A stretch of DNA of 12,481 nucleotides from Yoonia sp. (lineage in GTDB: Bacteria > Pseudomonadota > Alphaproteobacteria > Rhodobacterales > Rhodobacteraceae). The translations under genes and the position numbers were made by a program. Below the pieces are notes generated by a model. It saw only the letters and a list, made by a program, of their open reading frames with translations, did no database searches and was not told the origin of the DNA. Where the stretch lies: positions 1 through 12,481 of the forward strand of contig JAPKCP010000066.1 of the NCBI GenBank assembly GCA_028822885.1, read 5' to 3'. Below, in pieces: positions 1-6,820 of this stretch. Position 1 is the first letter of the stretch, and every line of letters starts with the position of its first letter.

Positions 1-1343
1 TTATTGAGAAATACATCCAACGACCGCGGCACATCGAGGTTCAGGTGTTTGGTGATGGCACCGACGCTGTACATTTGTTTGAACGCGACTGTTCCTTACA
101 GCGGCGTCACCAGAAGGTCATCGAAGAGGCGCCAGCCCCAGGCATGACGGACGCGATGCGCCGTGCTATGGGTGATGCTGCTGTGGCTGCGGCCCGTGCG
201 ATTGGCTATTCGGGTGCGGGGACCATCGAGTTCATTGTGGATGGGTCTGACGGCTTACATCCTGATAGGTTCTGGTTCATGGAAATGAACACCCGCCTGC
301 AGGTGGAACACCCGGTGACAGAAGCAATCACAGGTGTCGATTTGGTTGCGTGGCAGTTGCAGGTTGCGGCTGGGCAGGGGCTACCGCTGCAGCAAAGTGA
401 GCTTTCAATCAATGGCCACGCCTTTGAGGCACGGCTGTATGCCGAGGATGTCCCAGCTGGATTTTTGCCTGCGATTGGCACACTTGACCACCTCGCGTTC
501 CCTGCCTTTGCACGGATTGATAGTGGCGTGACACAGGGGGATGCGATTTCACCGTGGTATGATCCGATGATTGCAAAGGTTACGACGCATGGGCCTGACC
601 GTGCAGCAGCGCTCAAACGGCTAACACTTGCTCTAGCTGCGACCGAAGTGGCCGGGACGACGACGAATGTCGCCTTTCTTGGGGCATTGTCGTGCCACCC
701 CGATTTTGTTGCAGGGCGTGTTGATACTGGACTGATCGCCAGAGACATCGACAGTTTGATTGCAGTTGGCGACCCTCAACCTTTGGATGTTGCAGCCGCC
801 GCTTTGTGTGCGGCTGGGTTAACGGACACCCCGGGGGCATTAGCGGGTTTTTCACTTTGGGAGCCTCTGGCACGGACAATCCAGCTTGGTCTGGGCAATA
901 GCGGCTTAGATGTGGTCATTACGATGCACGGTGCGGCAAACTGCACGGTGATGTCACCGTTTGGTACTGTGGATTTGGCGTGGGTGAATAGCACATGGCG
1001 CGGTCTGTCTCGTCCACTGCCAAAGGCGGTGCGACACGGCAAAGCAGTTACTGTGTTCGGTACGGACCACCGGGTTTTCGACGTGATCGACCCACTTGAT
1101 CGCGCCGGGAGTACGGCAAGCGGTGACGCTGTGATGGCGCCAATGCCCGGCCTTATTCAGGCTGTCGCGGTGAAGGTTGGACAGACCGTCTTGGAGGGGG
1201 ATCGCCTTGTTGTGCTAGAGGCGATGAAAATGGAACACGTCTTGCGCGCCCCGCGTGACGGGGTGATTGCCAAGGTTGGTGTGGTGTTGGGTGATCAAGT
1301 TGTTGCAGGCGCTGAACTGGTCACGCTGGAGACAACAGAATGA
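1..1343 (+). CDS. liuD: 3-methylcrotonyl-CoA carboxylase, biotin-carrying alpha subunit (5'-truncated)
   Basis: This is the biotin-carrying subunit of an acyl-CoA carboxylase, most likely methylcrotonyl-CoA carboxylase (also called mccA). It carboxylates biotin with ATP and bicarbonate, and a beta subunit, probably encoded upstream, transfers the carboxyl group to the acyl-CoA. The reading frame is open from base 3, so the start and roughly 200 N-terminal residues lie outside the window; 446 residues are visible. Visible in order are the ATP-grasp segment EKYIQRPRHIEVQVFGDG, the biotin carboxylase signature EMNTRLQVEHPVTE (from about base 282), a biotin carboxylase C-terminal domain (HAFEARLYAEDVPAGFLP), a middle linking domain, and a C-terminal biotinyl domain with EAMKMEH. 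The biotinylated lysine is the AAA codon at 1227-1229. Propionyl- or geranyl-CoA carboxylase alpha subunits look similar. The methylcrotonyl assignment rests on the HMG-CoA lyase and methylglutaconyl-CoA hydratase genes just downstream. It overlaps the next gene by 4 bp (ATGA). Confidence 0.93.
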   Translation, partial: IEKYIQRPRHIEVQVFGDGTDAVHLFERDCSLQRRHQKVIEEAPAPGMTDAMRRAMGDAAVAAARAIGYSGAGTIEFIVDGSDGLHPDRFWFMEMNTRLQVEHPVTEAITGVDLVAWQLQVAAGQGLPLQQSELSINGHAFEARLYAEDVPAGFLPAIGTLDHLAFPAFARIDSGVTQGDAISPWYDPMIAKVTTHGPDRAAALKRLTLALAATEVAGTTTNVAFLGALSCHPDFVAGRVDTGLIARDIDSLIAVGDPQPLDVAAAALCAAGLTDTPGALAGFSLWEPLARTIQLGLGNSGLDVVITMHGAANCTVMSPFGTVDLAWVNSTWRGLSRPLPKAVRHGKAVTVFGTDHRVFDVIDPLDRAGSTASGDAVMAPMPGLIQAVAVKVGQTVLEGDRLVVLEAMKMEHVLRAPRDGVIAKVGVVLGDQVVAGAELVTLETTE

Positions 1344-2026
1344 TCAGGCTGCATCATTGTCATCAAACCCGGTCGATGCGCAGTCTTTGGCTCTTGCACG
1401 AGTTGGGGATACCATTCGAGCTCCAAGTTTATTCATTTGATCAGTCATTGCGGTCGCCAGCCTATCTTGCGTTAAACCCTATTGGGCGTGTCCCGACGCT
1501 CGAAATTGATGGCCAAACAATCTGCGAAAGTGGAGCCATTGCCGAAGCGCTTTGCGAGTATGCACCGCAAGCAGGGTTGGGTCGGACCGCTGGCCAAACC
1601 GAACGGTATGCATGGCTGAATTGGATTCATTTTGCAGAAACGATCAGCCAGCATTGTGCGGCATTGACCCAGCAACACGTGGCCCTTTTTGAGGACCATA
1701 TGCGCAGTCCAATCGTGATGAAGCTTGAGGCCAGCCGACTGGCCAAGACCATTGGTACGCTTGAAGAAGCCCTTACTGGCTCCGGGTATCTGCTTGAAAG
1801 TGGGTTTTCTGCGGCCGACATTGGGGTTGGGCAGGCTGTCTATATGGCGCAACATTTTGTGAAGCTTGATGCATTCCCTGCTGTGACCGCTTGGTTTGAT
1901 CAATTGAGCGCAAGGCCAGCCTTCCAGAAGTCACTGCCACCCGAAGGGGCTGATCGGCTGTACCTCCGCGATTTTTATCCACCTTGGACTGTTCAAAAAC
2001 CGATAGCTTCTGGTCGTGAGGCATGA
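1340..2026 (+). CDS. Glutathione S-transferase family protein in the liu operon
   Basis: This is a 228-residue cytosolic protein of the glutathione S-transferase fold. The N-terminal thioredoxin-like domain begins with HHCHQTRSMRSLW, where Ser12 is a plausible catalytic or glutathione-activating residue. It continues with NPIGRVPTLEIDG, holding the cis-proline, and ESGAIAEAL, holding the Glu-Ser pair that usually contacts the gamma-glutamyl group. An all-helical C-terminal domain follows, with a conserved-looking SGYLLESGFSAADIGVG segment. Its ATG overlaps the carboxylase stop (ATGA), which implies translational coupling and membership of the same operon. The substrate cannot be read from the sequence. 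From context I infer a role beside leucine catabolism, such as handling reactive enoyl-CoA by-products, but this is speculative. It could equally be a general detoxification GST. Confidence 0.88.
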   Translation: MIRLHHCHQTRSMRSLWLLHELGIPFELQVYSFDQSLRSPAYLALNPIGRVPTLEIDGQTICESGAIAEALCEYAPQAGLGRTAGQTERYAWLNWIHFAETISQHCAALTQQHVALFEDHMRSPIVMKLEASRLAKTIGTLEEALTGSGYLLESGFSAADIGVGQAVYMAQHFVKLDAFPAVTAWFDQLSARPAFQKSLPPEGADRLYLRDFYPPWTVQKPIASGREA

Positions 2027-2080
2027 CTGGGGGCCAGCCCCCAAGCCCCCGGAGGTGTTATGGCGAAATGAAGGGGAACC
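2027..2080 (+). repeat. GC-rich intergenic hairpin element of Rhodobacteraceae type
   Basis: Right after the GST stop lies a C- and G-rich hairpin: TGGGGG at 2028-2033, loop CCAG, CCCCCA at 2038-2043. It is followed by a second C run with CCCCCGGAGG at 2046-2055 and then ATGAAGGGG at 2068-2076. From memory, this layout (G-run, C-run, CCCCCGGAG plus a T/A-rich stretch, then GATGAAG) resembles a short repeat scattered between genes in Rhodobacteraceae genomes. Only one copy is visible here, so its repeated nature cannot be shown from this window. Its distal end, AAGGGGAA at 2071-2078, may serve as the ribosome binding site of the next gene. Confidence 0.45.
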
Positions 2081-2083
2081 CGT

Positions 2084-2941
2084 GTGCCTGATCATGTGAC
2101 ATTGCACGAAGTTGGGCCAAGAGATGGTCTACAAAATGAGCCGGGCGTGATTGGTGTGGCTGATAAAGTTGCGTTGATTGATCTGCTGAGCAGCTCTGGT
2201 CTGACGGACATCGAAGTTGGATCGTTTGTGAGCCCCAAGTGGGTGCCTCAAATGGCGAATACGCCCGAGGTACTGGCGGGCCTAACGCGCACCGTAGGCT
2301 GTCGATATGGTGTCTTGGTGCCAAATATGCGCGGCTGGGATGGCTTTGCGCCGTTTGCGGGCGGCCCGTTTGAGATCGCTGTTTTTATCTCGGCCTCGGA
2401 AGGGTTCAGCCAATCAAATCTCAATTGTTCTATCGCAGAGTCCGTTAATCGCCTGAAGCCTGTTGTTGTGGCTGCCCAGCAAGCAGGTGTCAGCGTGCGT
2501 GGTTATGTGTCCTGCATTACCGATTGCCCGTTTGATGGCCAAATCGAACCTGAGGCAGTGGCAAATGCGGTTGCTTTGTTGCGCGCCGTTGCGCCGATGC
2601 AGGTCTCGCTTGGTGATACGCTTGGGAAAGGGAAACCGGACCGGATCGCACGTATGCTTGATGCCGTGCTGTCCATTGTGCCCGCTGATCAGCTTGCTGG
2701 GCATTTTCATGACACCAGCGGGCAGGCGTTGGAGAACATTACGGTTTCGCTCGAAAAGGGTTTACGTCATTTTGATAGCGCTGTTGGGGGCCTTGGTGGG
2801 TGCCCATATGCACCGGGTGCACCCGGGAACGTGGCGACAGAAGCTGTGCTATCCCATTTGACGGCACAAGGATTTGAAACTGGTGTTGATCCGGGCATCA
2901 TTGATGAGGCTGCACGCCTCGCGCAAGCCATGAGGGGCTAA
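2084..2941 (+). CDS. liuE: Hydroxymethylglutaryl-CoA lyase
   Basis: This enzyme cleaves 3-hydroxy-3-methylglutaryl-CoA into acetyl-CoA and acetoacetate, the last step of leucine breakdown (also named mvaB/hmgL). The 285-residue protein is a single TIM barrel of normal family length. It opens with EVGPRDGLQNE, giving the catalytic Arg13 and the metal ligand Asp14. Further motifs are VSLGDTLGKG, the metal-binding GHFHDTSG (His207 and His209), and the signature GGLGGCPYAPGAPGNVATE with active-site Cys240 and metal ligand Asn249. All expected catalytic residues are present. The start is a GTG at 2084, chosen because AAGGGGAA lies at 2071-2078 and the protein then begins right at the first barrel strand (VTLHEVGPRD). 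It follows the GST gene after a 57-base gap that holds the hairpin element, and precedes the hydratase by 3 bases. Confidence 0.95.
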   Translation: MPDHVTLHEVGPRDGLQNEPGVIGVADKVALIDLLSSSGLTDIEVGSFVSPKWVPQMANTPEVLAGLTRTVGCRYGVLVPNMRGWDGFAPFAGGPFEIAVFISASEGFSQSNLNCSIAESVNRLKPVVVAAQQAGVSVRGYVSCITDCPFDGQIEPEAVANAVALLRAVAPMQVSLGDTLGKGKPDRIARMLDAVLSIVPADQLAGHFHDTSGQALENITVSLEKGLRHFDSAVGGLGGCPYAPGAPGNVATEAVLSHLTAQGFETGVDPGIIDEAARLAQAMRG

Positions 2942-2944
2942 GCA

Positions 2945-3721
2945 TTGGACCATATTAAAGTGTCAGTGGACGGGCGTGGGGTGGCGACCCTTTGTCTGGA
3001 CCGCGCTGAAAAACGTAACGCCTTGTCTGGCCAAATGATGGATGAGATCACGCAGGCTGCGCGTGAATTAGATGCTGATCCAAATGTCCGCGTTGTCGTT
3101 CTGGCCGCAGCGGGCTCTGTCTTTTGTGCCGGTGGCGATCTGGGATGGATGCGCGATCAAATGGCGGCTGACAGAGACACCCGCGCCTTTGAAGCACGCA
3201 GGCTCGCCAACATGCTCCAGATGCTGAATACGATGAGAAAGCCAGTTATTGGACAAATCCAAGGTGATGCATTTGGTGGTGGCGTTGGGATGGCCTGTGT
3301 TTGCGACGCCGTCGTGGCCATCGATACTGCGATGTTTGGGCTGACGGAAACCAAACTTGGACTGATTCCAGCTACGATTGGTCCTTATGTCTTGGCCCGT
3401 ATGGGCGAGGGGCGTGCGCGGCAGGTGTTTATGTCATCACGGCGGTTTGATGCGCAACAAGCGCTTGGCCTTGGTATCGTCAGCCGTGTCGTCGCGGCAG
3501 ACCAATTGGATTTAGCGATAGCGTCAGAAGTAGACCCCTACTTGTCATGCGCCCCCGGCGCAGTAGCTGCCGCCAAGGCTTATGCCCGCAGCTATGGGAC
3601 CATCATCGATGATGCGACGATTACGCGCAGTATCTCCGCCCTGATGGCACAGTGGGAAAGTGATGAGGCTTCAGAGGGCATTGCCGCTTTTTTTGAGAAG
3701 CGAAAGCCACGCTGGGCTTAA
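2945..3721 (+). CDS. liuC: Enoyl-CoA hydratase family protein, probable methylglutaconyl-CoA hydratase
   Basis: This is a 258-residue crotonase-fold protein. In this cluster it most likely hydrates 3-methylglutaconyl-CoA to HMG-CoA, the step between the carboxylase and the lyase. Visible crotonase motifs are EKRNALS (20s), the oxyanion-hole segment VFCAGGDLGWM (residues 59-69), GDAFGGGVGMACVCDAV (108-123), and FGLTETKLGLIPATIGPYV (131-149). Glu135 in that last motif matches the general acid/base of hydratases. The position of the other crotonase glutamate, after the GGG motif, is glycine, as in several methylglutaconyl-CoA hydratase-like enzymes. The start is TTG at 2945, three bases after the lyase stop, with GAGGGG at 2932-2937 as ribosome binding site. 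The stop overlaps the stop of the convergent kinase gene by 4 bp. Substrate specificity is inferred from operon context. Confidence 0.9.
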   Translation: MDHIKVSVDGRGVATLCLDRAEKRNALSGQMMDEITQAARELDADPNVRVVVLAAAGSVFCAGGDLGWMRDQMAADRDTRAFEARRLANMLQMLNTMRKPVIGQIQGDAFGGGVGMACVCDAVVAIDTAMFGLTETKLGLIPATIGPYVLARMGEGRARQVFMSSRRFDAQQALGLGIVSRVVAADQLDLAIASEVDPYLSCAPGAVAAAKAYARSYGTIIDDATITRSISALMAQWESDEASEGIAAFFEKRKPRWA

Positions 3722-4563
3722 TCTGCCAAATCAAGGAACGTTTTGACCAGTGCTATCTCTGCCTTTGACGCGTGGCAAAACAAACCGTTGTACGTCCATG
3801 CCAGTGACAGGGCACTGTGGGCTGCGGCCCAAAGCAGCAATCGTCTTGGCGGGACGTCGAACGCTTGTGACCAAGTCGCCAAACGCCGTTTGATGACGGT
3901 CGGGTCGCTGTAAAGTGCCTCTGCCCCGATCGGATTTCGAAAGGCGTTTGCCAGCTCAAAGCAGCGTTCACCAATCACCCCCTTTGCGTCGAAGGCAAGA
4001 TAGCCGCGTGCGCTGCCCCTGATGTTATCATGGTGCAGATCACGGTGGAGAGGTCGGATATCTGATTGGGTCGCAAGAAGCTGTGTAGCGATGCGCTGGG
4101 CGCTTTGGATGACGTGGCGTGTCACATCCGCGCAGTCATCAGAACATTTAGCGGTGATGAGGGGGGCAAATTCATCGTGCAGCCTACCGAAAGCGTTTGT
4201 CTGGGCAACTGGTTTGAGATGAAGTTGCGTGGCGACCCTGCCGAGAATTTCAGTAGCCTCCGTATCGCGCCCATCTCGAACAAGATCGCCCAATGATGGG
4301 CCTTCAAGCCACTCCAACAATACGGCGCCATTGGTTTGTGCATAGAGGCGTGCCGCGCCGTTCCCATCCCATGTATTGAGTAGCGTGAAACCTGGGGCTT
4401 CGTCTTGCATATCTCCATTTTTGTAGACCTTGAGTGCCGCGAGTGACCCATCAGAGCGACGTACTTTCCAGATTTCTGCAATCGCTGTTTCGGTGATGAA
4501 ACGCGGGTTTGTCACCGCAAAATGACGAATAATAGCCATTGGTGGTGTCGGGGCGTTTGGCAT
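3718..4563 (-). CDS. APH(6)/hydroxyurea phosphotransferase-like kinase
   Basis: This is a 281-residue protein of the aminoglycoside/hydroxyurea kinase family (Pfam APH_6_hur type). The family includes streptomycin 6-phosphotransferases of about 270-310 residues. Visible features are an N-lobe lysine in LAALKVYKNG (Lys45), a hinge-like VLLEWLEGPSLGDL, the catalytic loop PLHRDLHHDNI (residues 171-181, catalytic Asp175 and Asn180), and the metal-binding YLAFDAKGVIGERCFELAN with Asp192. Classical members have DPKG where this one has DAKG, and HGD where this has HRD. The kinase residues themselves are intact. The ATG at 4563 has GGGGAAA upstream on the minus strand; Met9 is an alternative. The gene is convergent with liuC. 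No resistance can be claimed: a chromosomal gene of this type may act on an unknown small molecule. Confidence 0.85.
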   Translation of the reverse strand: MPNAPTPPMAIIRHFAVTNPRFITETAIAEIWKVRRSDGSLAALKVYKNGDMQDEAPGFTLLNTWDGNGAARLYAQTNGAVLLEWLEGPSLGDLVRDGRDTEATEILGRVATQLHLKPVAQTNAFGRLHDEFAPLITAKCSDDCADVTRHVIQSAQRIATQLLATQSDIRPLHRDLHHDNIRGSARGYLAFDAKGVIGERCFELANAFRNPIGAEALYSDPTVIKRRLATWSQAFDVPPRRLLLWAAAHSALSLAWTYNGLFCHASKAEIALVKTFLDLAD

Positions 4564-4629
4564 GGTTTTGATTTCCCCGAAGGTCCGTTAAAAAAATGGC
4601 CTTTCAACAGGCACCGCGCATTTGACCAA

Positions 4630-4656
4630 AATCGTAGCAGTTGGCCTCGACTGTCA
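4630..4656 (-). promoter_or_regulatory. Candidate promoter for the kinase gene
   Basis: On the minus strand there is a perfect -35 hexamer TTGACA (complement of 4651-4656). After a short 15-base spacer comes TACGAT (complement of 4630-4635, 4 of 6 to consensus). This would place the transcription start about 60 bases before the kinase ATG at 4563. The spacer is shorter than ideal, so this is only a candidate. Confidence 0.3.
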
Positions 4657-4670
4657 ACGGTTTAGACACT

Positions 4671-4700
4671 TTTGCATCGGCACGCGTAGCTTCGCATTAT
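4671..4700 (+). promoter_or_regulatory. Weak candidate promoter for the nuo operon
   Basis: The 242-base divergent gap 4564-4805 between the kinase gene and nuoA must hold the nuo promoter. The best sigma-70-like pair I see on the + strand is TTGCAT (4671-4676) and CATTAT (4695-4700) with an 18-base spacer, scoring 3/6 and 4/6. This is weak evidence. An open frame spanning 4622-4852 has no recognisable protein character and I treat the gap as non-coding. Confidence 0.22.
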
Positions 4701-4789
4701 CCACAATCACAGAAACAAGTGAGAATACCGTGCTTCGTCGTCTGGCCCCGTTGACCACCCGGGACGCCACGGGTAAGTGTTCTTCAACT

Positions 4790-4796
4790 AAGGAGG
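4790..4796 (+). promoter_or_regulatory. Strong Shine-Dalgarno sequence of nuoA
   Basis: A perfect AAGGAGG lies 9 bases upstream of the ATG at 4806. It is the strongest ribosome binding site in the window and is the reason for preferring that start over the downstream GTG at 4836, which has only AAAAGGA (4822-4828) before it. Confidence 0.65.
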
Positions 4797-4805
4797 CGGG
4801 TTTTG

Positions 4806-5201
4806 ATGCCCGGCTCTCAGGAAAAGGACGCACCCGTGCAAGAGATGCTTAACGAATACCTCCCGATCATGATTTTTCTTGGACTTGCCATAGCACTTGG
4901 TTTGATCTTGATCCTTGCGGCGGCTGTTATCGCAGTGCGTAATCCTGACCCTGAAAAAGTGTCTGCTTACGAATGTGGGTTCAACGCCTTTGACGATGCA
5001 CGAATGAAGTTTGACGTGCGGTTTTACCTCGTTTCAATCCTGTTTATTATTTTTGATCTTGAGGTGGCGTTCTTGTTCCCATGGGCGGTGGCCTTCAAGG
5101 ATATCAGCATGGCTGGCTTCTGGTCTATGATGATCTTTCTGGGTGTCCTGACGATCGGCTTTGCCTACGAATGGAAAAAAGGCGCGCTTGAGTGGGAATA
5201 A
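4806..5201 (+). CDS. nuoA: NADH-quinone oxidoreductase subunit A
   Basis: NuoA (ND3 homologue) is a small inner-membrane subunit of complex I next to the quinone-binding junction between the membrane and peripheral arms. From ATG 4806 the protein has 131 residues and three membrane segments: LPIMIFLGLAIALGLILILAA, YLVSILFIIFDLEVAFLFPW, and MMIFLGVLTIGFAYEW. The loop between helices 1 and 2 carries the hallmark YECGF, whose cysteine corresponds to the ND3 loop cysteine exposed in the deactive mitochondrial enzyme. The family motif FDLEVAFLFPW is intact. The start is ambiguous. GTG 4836 (VQEMLNEYLP) would give the more usual length of 121, but the perfect AAGGAGG favours 4806. nuoA is cut off from nuoB by an antisense gene and is followed by hairpins, so it may be transcribed apart from the rest. 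Confidence 0.95.
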   Translation: MPGSQEKDAPVQEMLNEYLPIMIFLGLAIALGLILILAAAVIAVRNPDPEKVSAYECGFNAFDDARMKFDVRFYLVSILFIIFDLEVAFLFPWAVAFKDISMAGFWSMMIFLGVLTIGFAYEWKKGALEWE

Positions 5202-5226
5202 CGCCTTTAGGCGTTTACACCTAAAG
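5200..5226. terminator. Overlapping hairpins after nuoA, possible bidirectional terminator
   Basis: Two mutually exclusive stem-loops begin at the nuoA stop codon. The first is AACGCC (5200-5205), loop TTTA, GGCGTT (5210-5215). The second is CTTTAGG (5205-5211), an 8-base loop, CCTAAAG (5220-5226). They lie in the 46-base gap between the convergent stops of nuoA and the GGDEF gene, where a terminator for both would be expected. No U-tract follows on either strand, so intrinsic termination is uncertain; RNA processing or partial read-through into nuoB is possible. Confidence 0.4.
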
Positions 5227-5247
5227 TCAGATTAGGCGCTGCGCATG

Positions 5248-6594
5248 TTAGTCGGCAGTTACGCTTTCAGGTGAGAAAAACACAGGAGCTGATCGTTGTG
5301 AGCGTTTCGCTTGATACATTGCATCGTCGGCTTGGCTGAGAAGCGTTTCCCAATCGACACCCGTTTGAGAGAGCGCAATCCCGATTGAGGCAGATACGGT
5401 AAACGTCGTCTGGCTCAATTCAATCCTTTGATCCATCAAGTTGAGAAATCTATCTGAAATGTTTGCGGCAGCTTCGCCGGGCCTGGAGTCCGTGATAAGG
5501 CAAACAAATTCATCGCCGCCCATTCGTGCGATATACCCTTTTTCGTTCATAGCTGTTTGCAGACGTTTGGCTGTGATCCGAATCGCGAGGTCGCCGAACT
5601 TATGGCCATATGTGTCATTGAGGGCCTTCAGTCCGTTTAGATCAACATAGATAACCGCGACCCCAAGGCGCGCACAAAGGGCTTCAACTTTTGCGTCTTT
5701 AATGACTTCGGTGATGCCCGTGCGGTTTAACAATCCGGTCATAGGGTCTGTGCGCGCTGAAATGCGTTCACGCAAATAAGCATCGGCCTGTGTGGCTGAG
5801 AAACGTGCAACGATCCAAGCCCCAACCATTAGTAGGGTAGCTAACAACACAACTGCTGGTGCAACCTTGATCAAAAGTGCCTGCCCGGGCAGCGGGGCAA
5901 TCCAAGTGAGATATCCAAGTGTGACGCCGCCTTGCCCAAGAAGTGCAAGAGATTGGTGTTCTGGGGCTAGTGCGATGTCGGGAACTGTGAACCAGACATC
6001 GCCCATCGACAGCGCTTGTGCGAAGTACGACGGATCAAGCCAGAGTCCCCCGATCATGACTGGAAGGTCAGCGGGGAAATGGCCTGTCACATCATCAGGC
6101 TGAATACGGGCACCAGTCACAATGGCAATCTCGCCATCGACCAAGACAAACGCGCTTACGGTGCCATAAGGGGAGAGCGGCTGTGCCATAACTTTTGCGA
6201 CCAGAGCATTTGCAATCGCTGGTACAAAGTTATCGATGTTGGATTCAAACACATCGGACACGTAGATATGTTGGGGGGTGCCATCAGCGGACAGTAGGTA
6301 GATCATATCAAAGGAGTCGCTGTCAGCCGCGCCTGATCCCAAGTTTTCATACAACTGGTCAATATTGCGGGCTTCAAACCATTCAAACGCGCTGTTCCAG
6401 TGCGCATAGTCCATCGTCAGCAGGGCGTTATGCTCCATCAAGTGTTCAAGCGTATGTGTGACGCGCTCCTTTGTCTCTTCAGCGGCGATTTCGTTCACTT
6501 TGCTTGTGATCCAAAATAGAAGCACGACGAAGGTGATGACCGCAATGGCCGCTGTCCCAAATGTAGTCCAAAAAATGCGCTGAAAAACGGTCAT
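5248..6594 (-). CDS. CHASE4-GGDEF membrane diguanylate cyclase, antisense inside the nuo operon
   Basis: This is a predicted inner-membrane diguanylate cyclase that makes cyclic di-GMP from two GTP in response to a periplasmic signal. From ATG 6594 it has 448 residues. TM1 spans about residues 8-30. A CHASE4-like sensor domain (about 38-235) contains DYAHWNSAFEWFE. TM2 spans about 239-264. The GGDEF domain (about 280-435) has ARTDPMTGLLNR, YVDLNGLKALNDTYGH, and the active-site RMGGDEF with GGDEF at 359-363. The residues where an RxxD inhibitory site would sit read NEKG (350-353), so product feedback by that site is not expected. A GTG at 6621 would add nine residues (MNTRRGAIA) but has no ribosome binding site, whereas AAGAGG precedes ATG 6594. 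It reads against nuoA and nuoB, splitting two genes normally adjacent. The signal sensed is unknown. Confidence 0.9.
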   Translation of the reverse strand: MTVFQRIFWTTFGTAAIAVITFVVLLFWITSKVNEIAAEETKERVTHTLEHLMEHNALLTMDYAHWNSAFEWFEARNIDQLYENLGSGAADSDSFDMIYLLSADGTPQHIYVSDVFESNIDNFVPAIANALVAKVMAQPLSPYGTVSAFVLVDGEIAIVTGARIQPDDVTGHFPADLPVMIGGLWLDPSYFAQALSMGDVWFTVPDIALAPEHQSLALLGQGGVTLGYLTWIAPLPGQALLIKVAPAVVLLATLLMVGAWIVARFSATQADAYLRERISARTDPMTGLLNRTGITEVIKDAKVEALCARLGVAVIYVDLNGLKALNDTYGHKFGDLAIRITAKRLQTAMNEKGYIARMGGDEFVCLITDSRPGEAAANISDRFLNLMDQRIELSQTTFTVSASIGIALSQTGVDWETLLSQADDAMYQAKRSQRSAPVFFSPESVTAD

Positions 6595-6621
6595 TGCAAT
6601 TGCGCCTCTTCGGGTGTTCAC

Positions 6622-6820
6622 TTTGGAGAAGTTATAAGCGAAGTACTAAATCGGCGTTAATTTTAGACCTGACCATATATTCACGCGGGTGTTGCGTGAC
6701 GATGCCGCATCAATCCAAGGTCACTGTCGTCTTGACCTTTCCGGGCGTGCCGCATACTCCAAATACAAAGCTGTGCCGGATCTGTTTGGGCACGTGATCG
6801 ATCAGAGAAGAGGCATCGTT
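6622..6820 (+). other. Non-coding leader between the GGDEF gene and nuoB
   Basis: These 199 bases separate the divergent GGDEF and nuoB genes. Besides the minus-strand promoter candidate, the + strand has TTGACC (6732-6737) with CATACT (6753-6758) at a 15-base spacing, and TATATT (6676-6681) without a good -35. A perfect 10-bp palindrome TGATCGATCA (6795-6804) overlaps CACGTG (6791-6796) just before the nuoB ribosome binding site. I see no convincing gene. A promoter for nuoB-onward is expected here because nuoA is separated from it, but I cannot place it firmly. Confidence 0.4.
6631..6660 (-). promoter_or_regulatory. Candidate promoter of the GGDEF gene
   Basis: On the minus strand TTAACG (complement of 6655-6660, 4/6 to TTGACA) and TATAAC (complement of 6631-6636, 5/6 to TATAAT) are 18 bases apart. 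Transcription would start near 6624, about 30 bases before the ATG at 6594. That leaves no room for translation from GTG 6621 and supports the ATG. Confidence 0.4.

Noticed and set aside
206..748. A 180-codon frame antisense to the carboxylase gene
   Set aside because: It is a by-product of codon bias in the opposite strand. The sense frame has full biotin carboxylase motifs, and the antisense peptide has no family character.
4622..4852. An open frame of 76 codons in the kinase-nuoA gap
   Set aside because: It lacks a good ribosome binding site, has no recognisable motif, and runs into nuoA in another frame. The gap is better read as promoter and leader.
6595..6621. GTG 6621 as start of the GGDEF protein
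   Set aside because: It has no ribosome binding site and would lie at or before the predicted transcription start; ATG 6594 has AAGAGG upstream.
6689..6820. An N-terminal extension of nuoB by 44 residues
   Set aside because: The added residues do not resemble NuoB, while ATG 6821 has a ribosome binding site and gives the standard length of 177.
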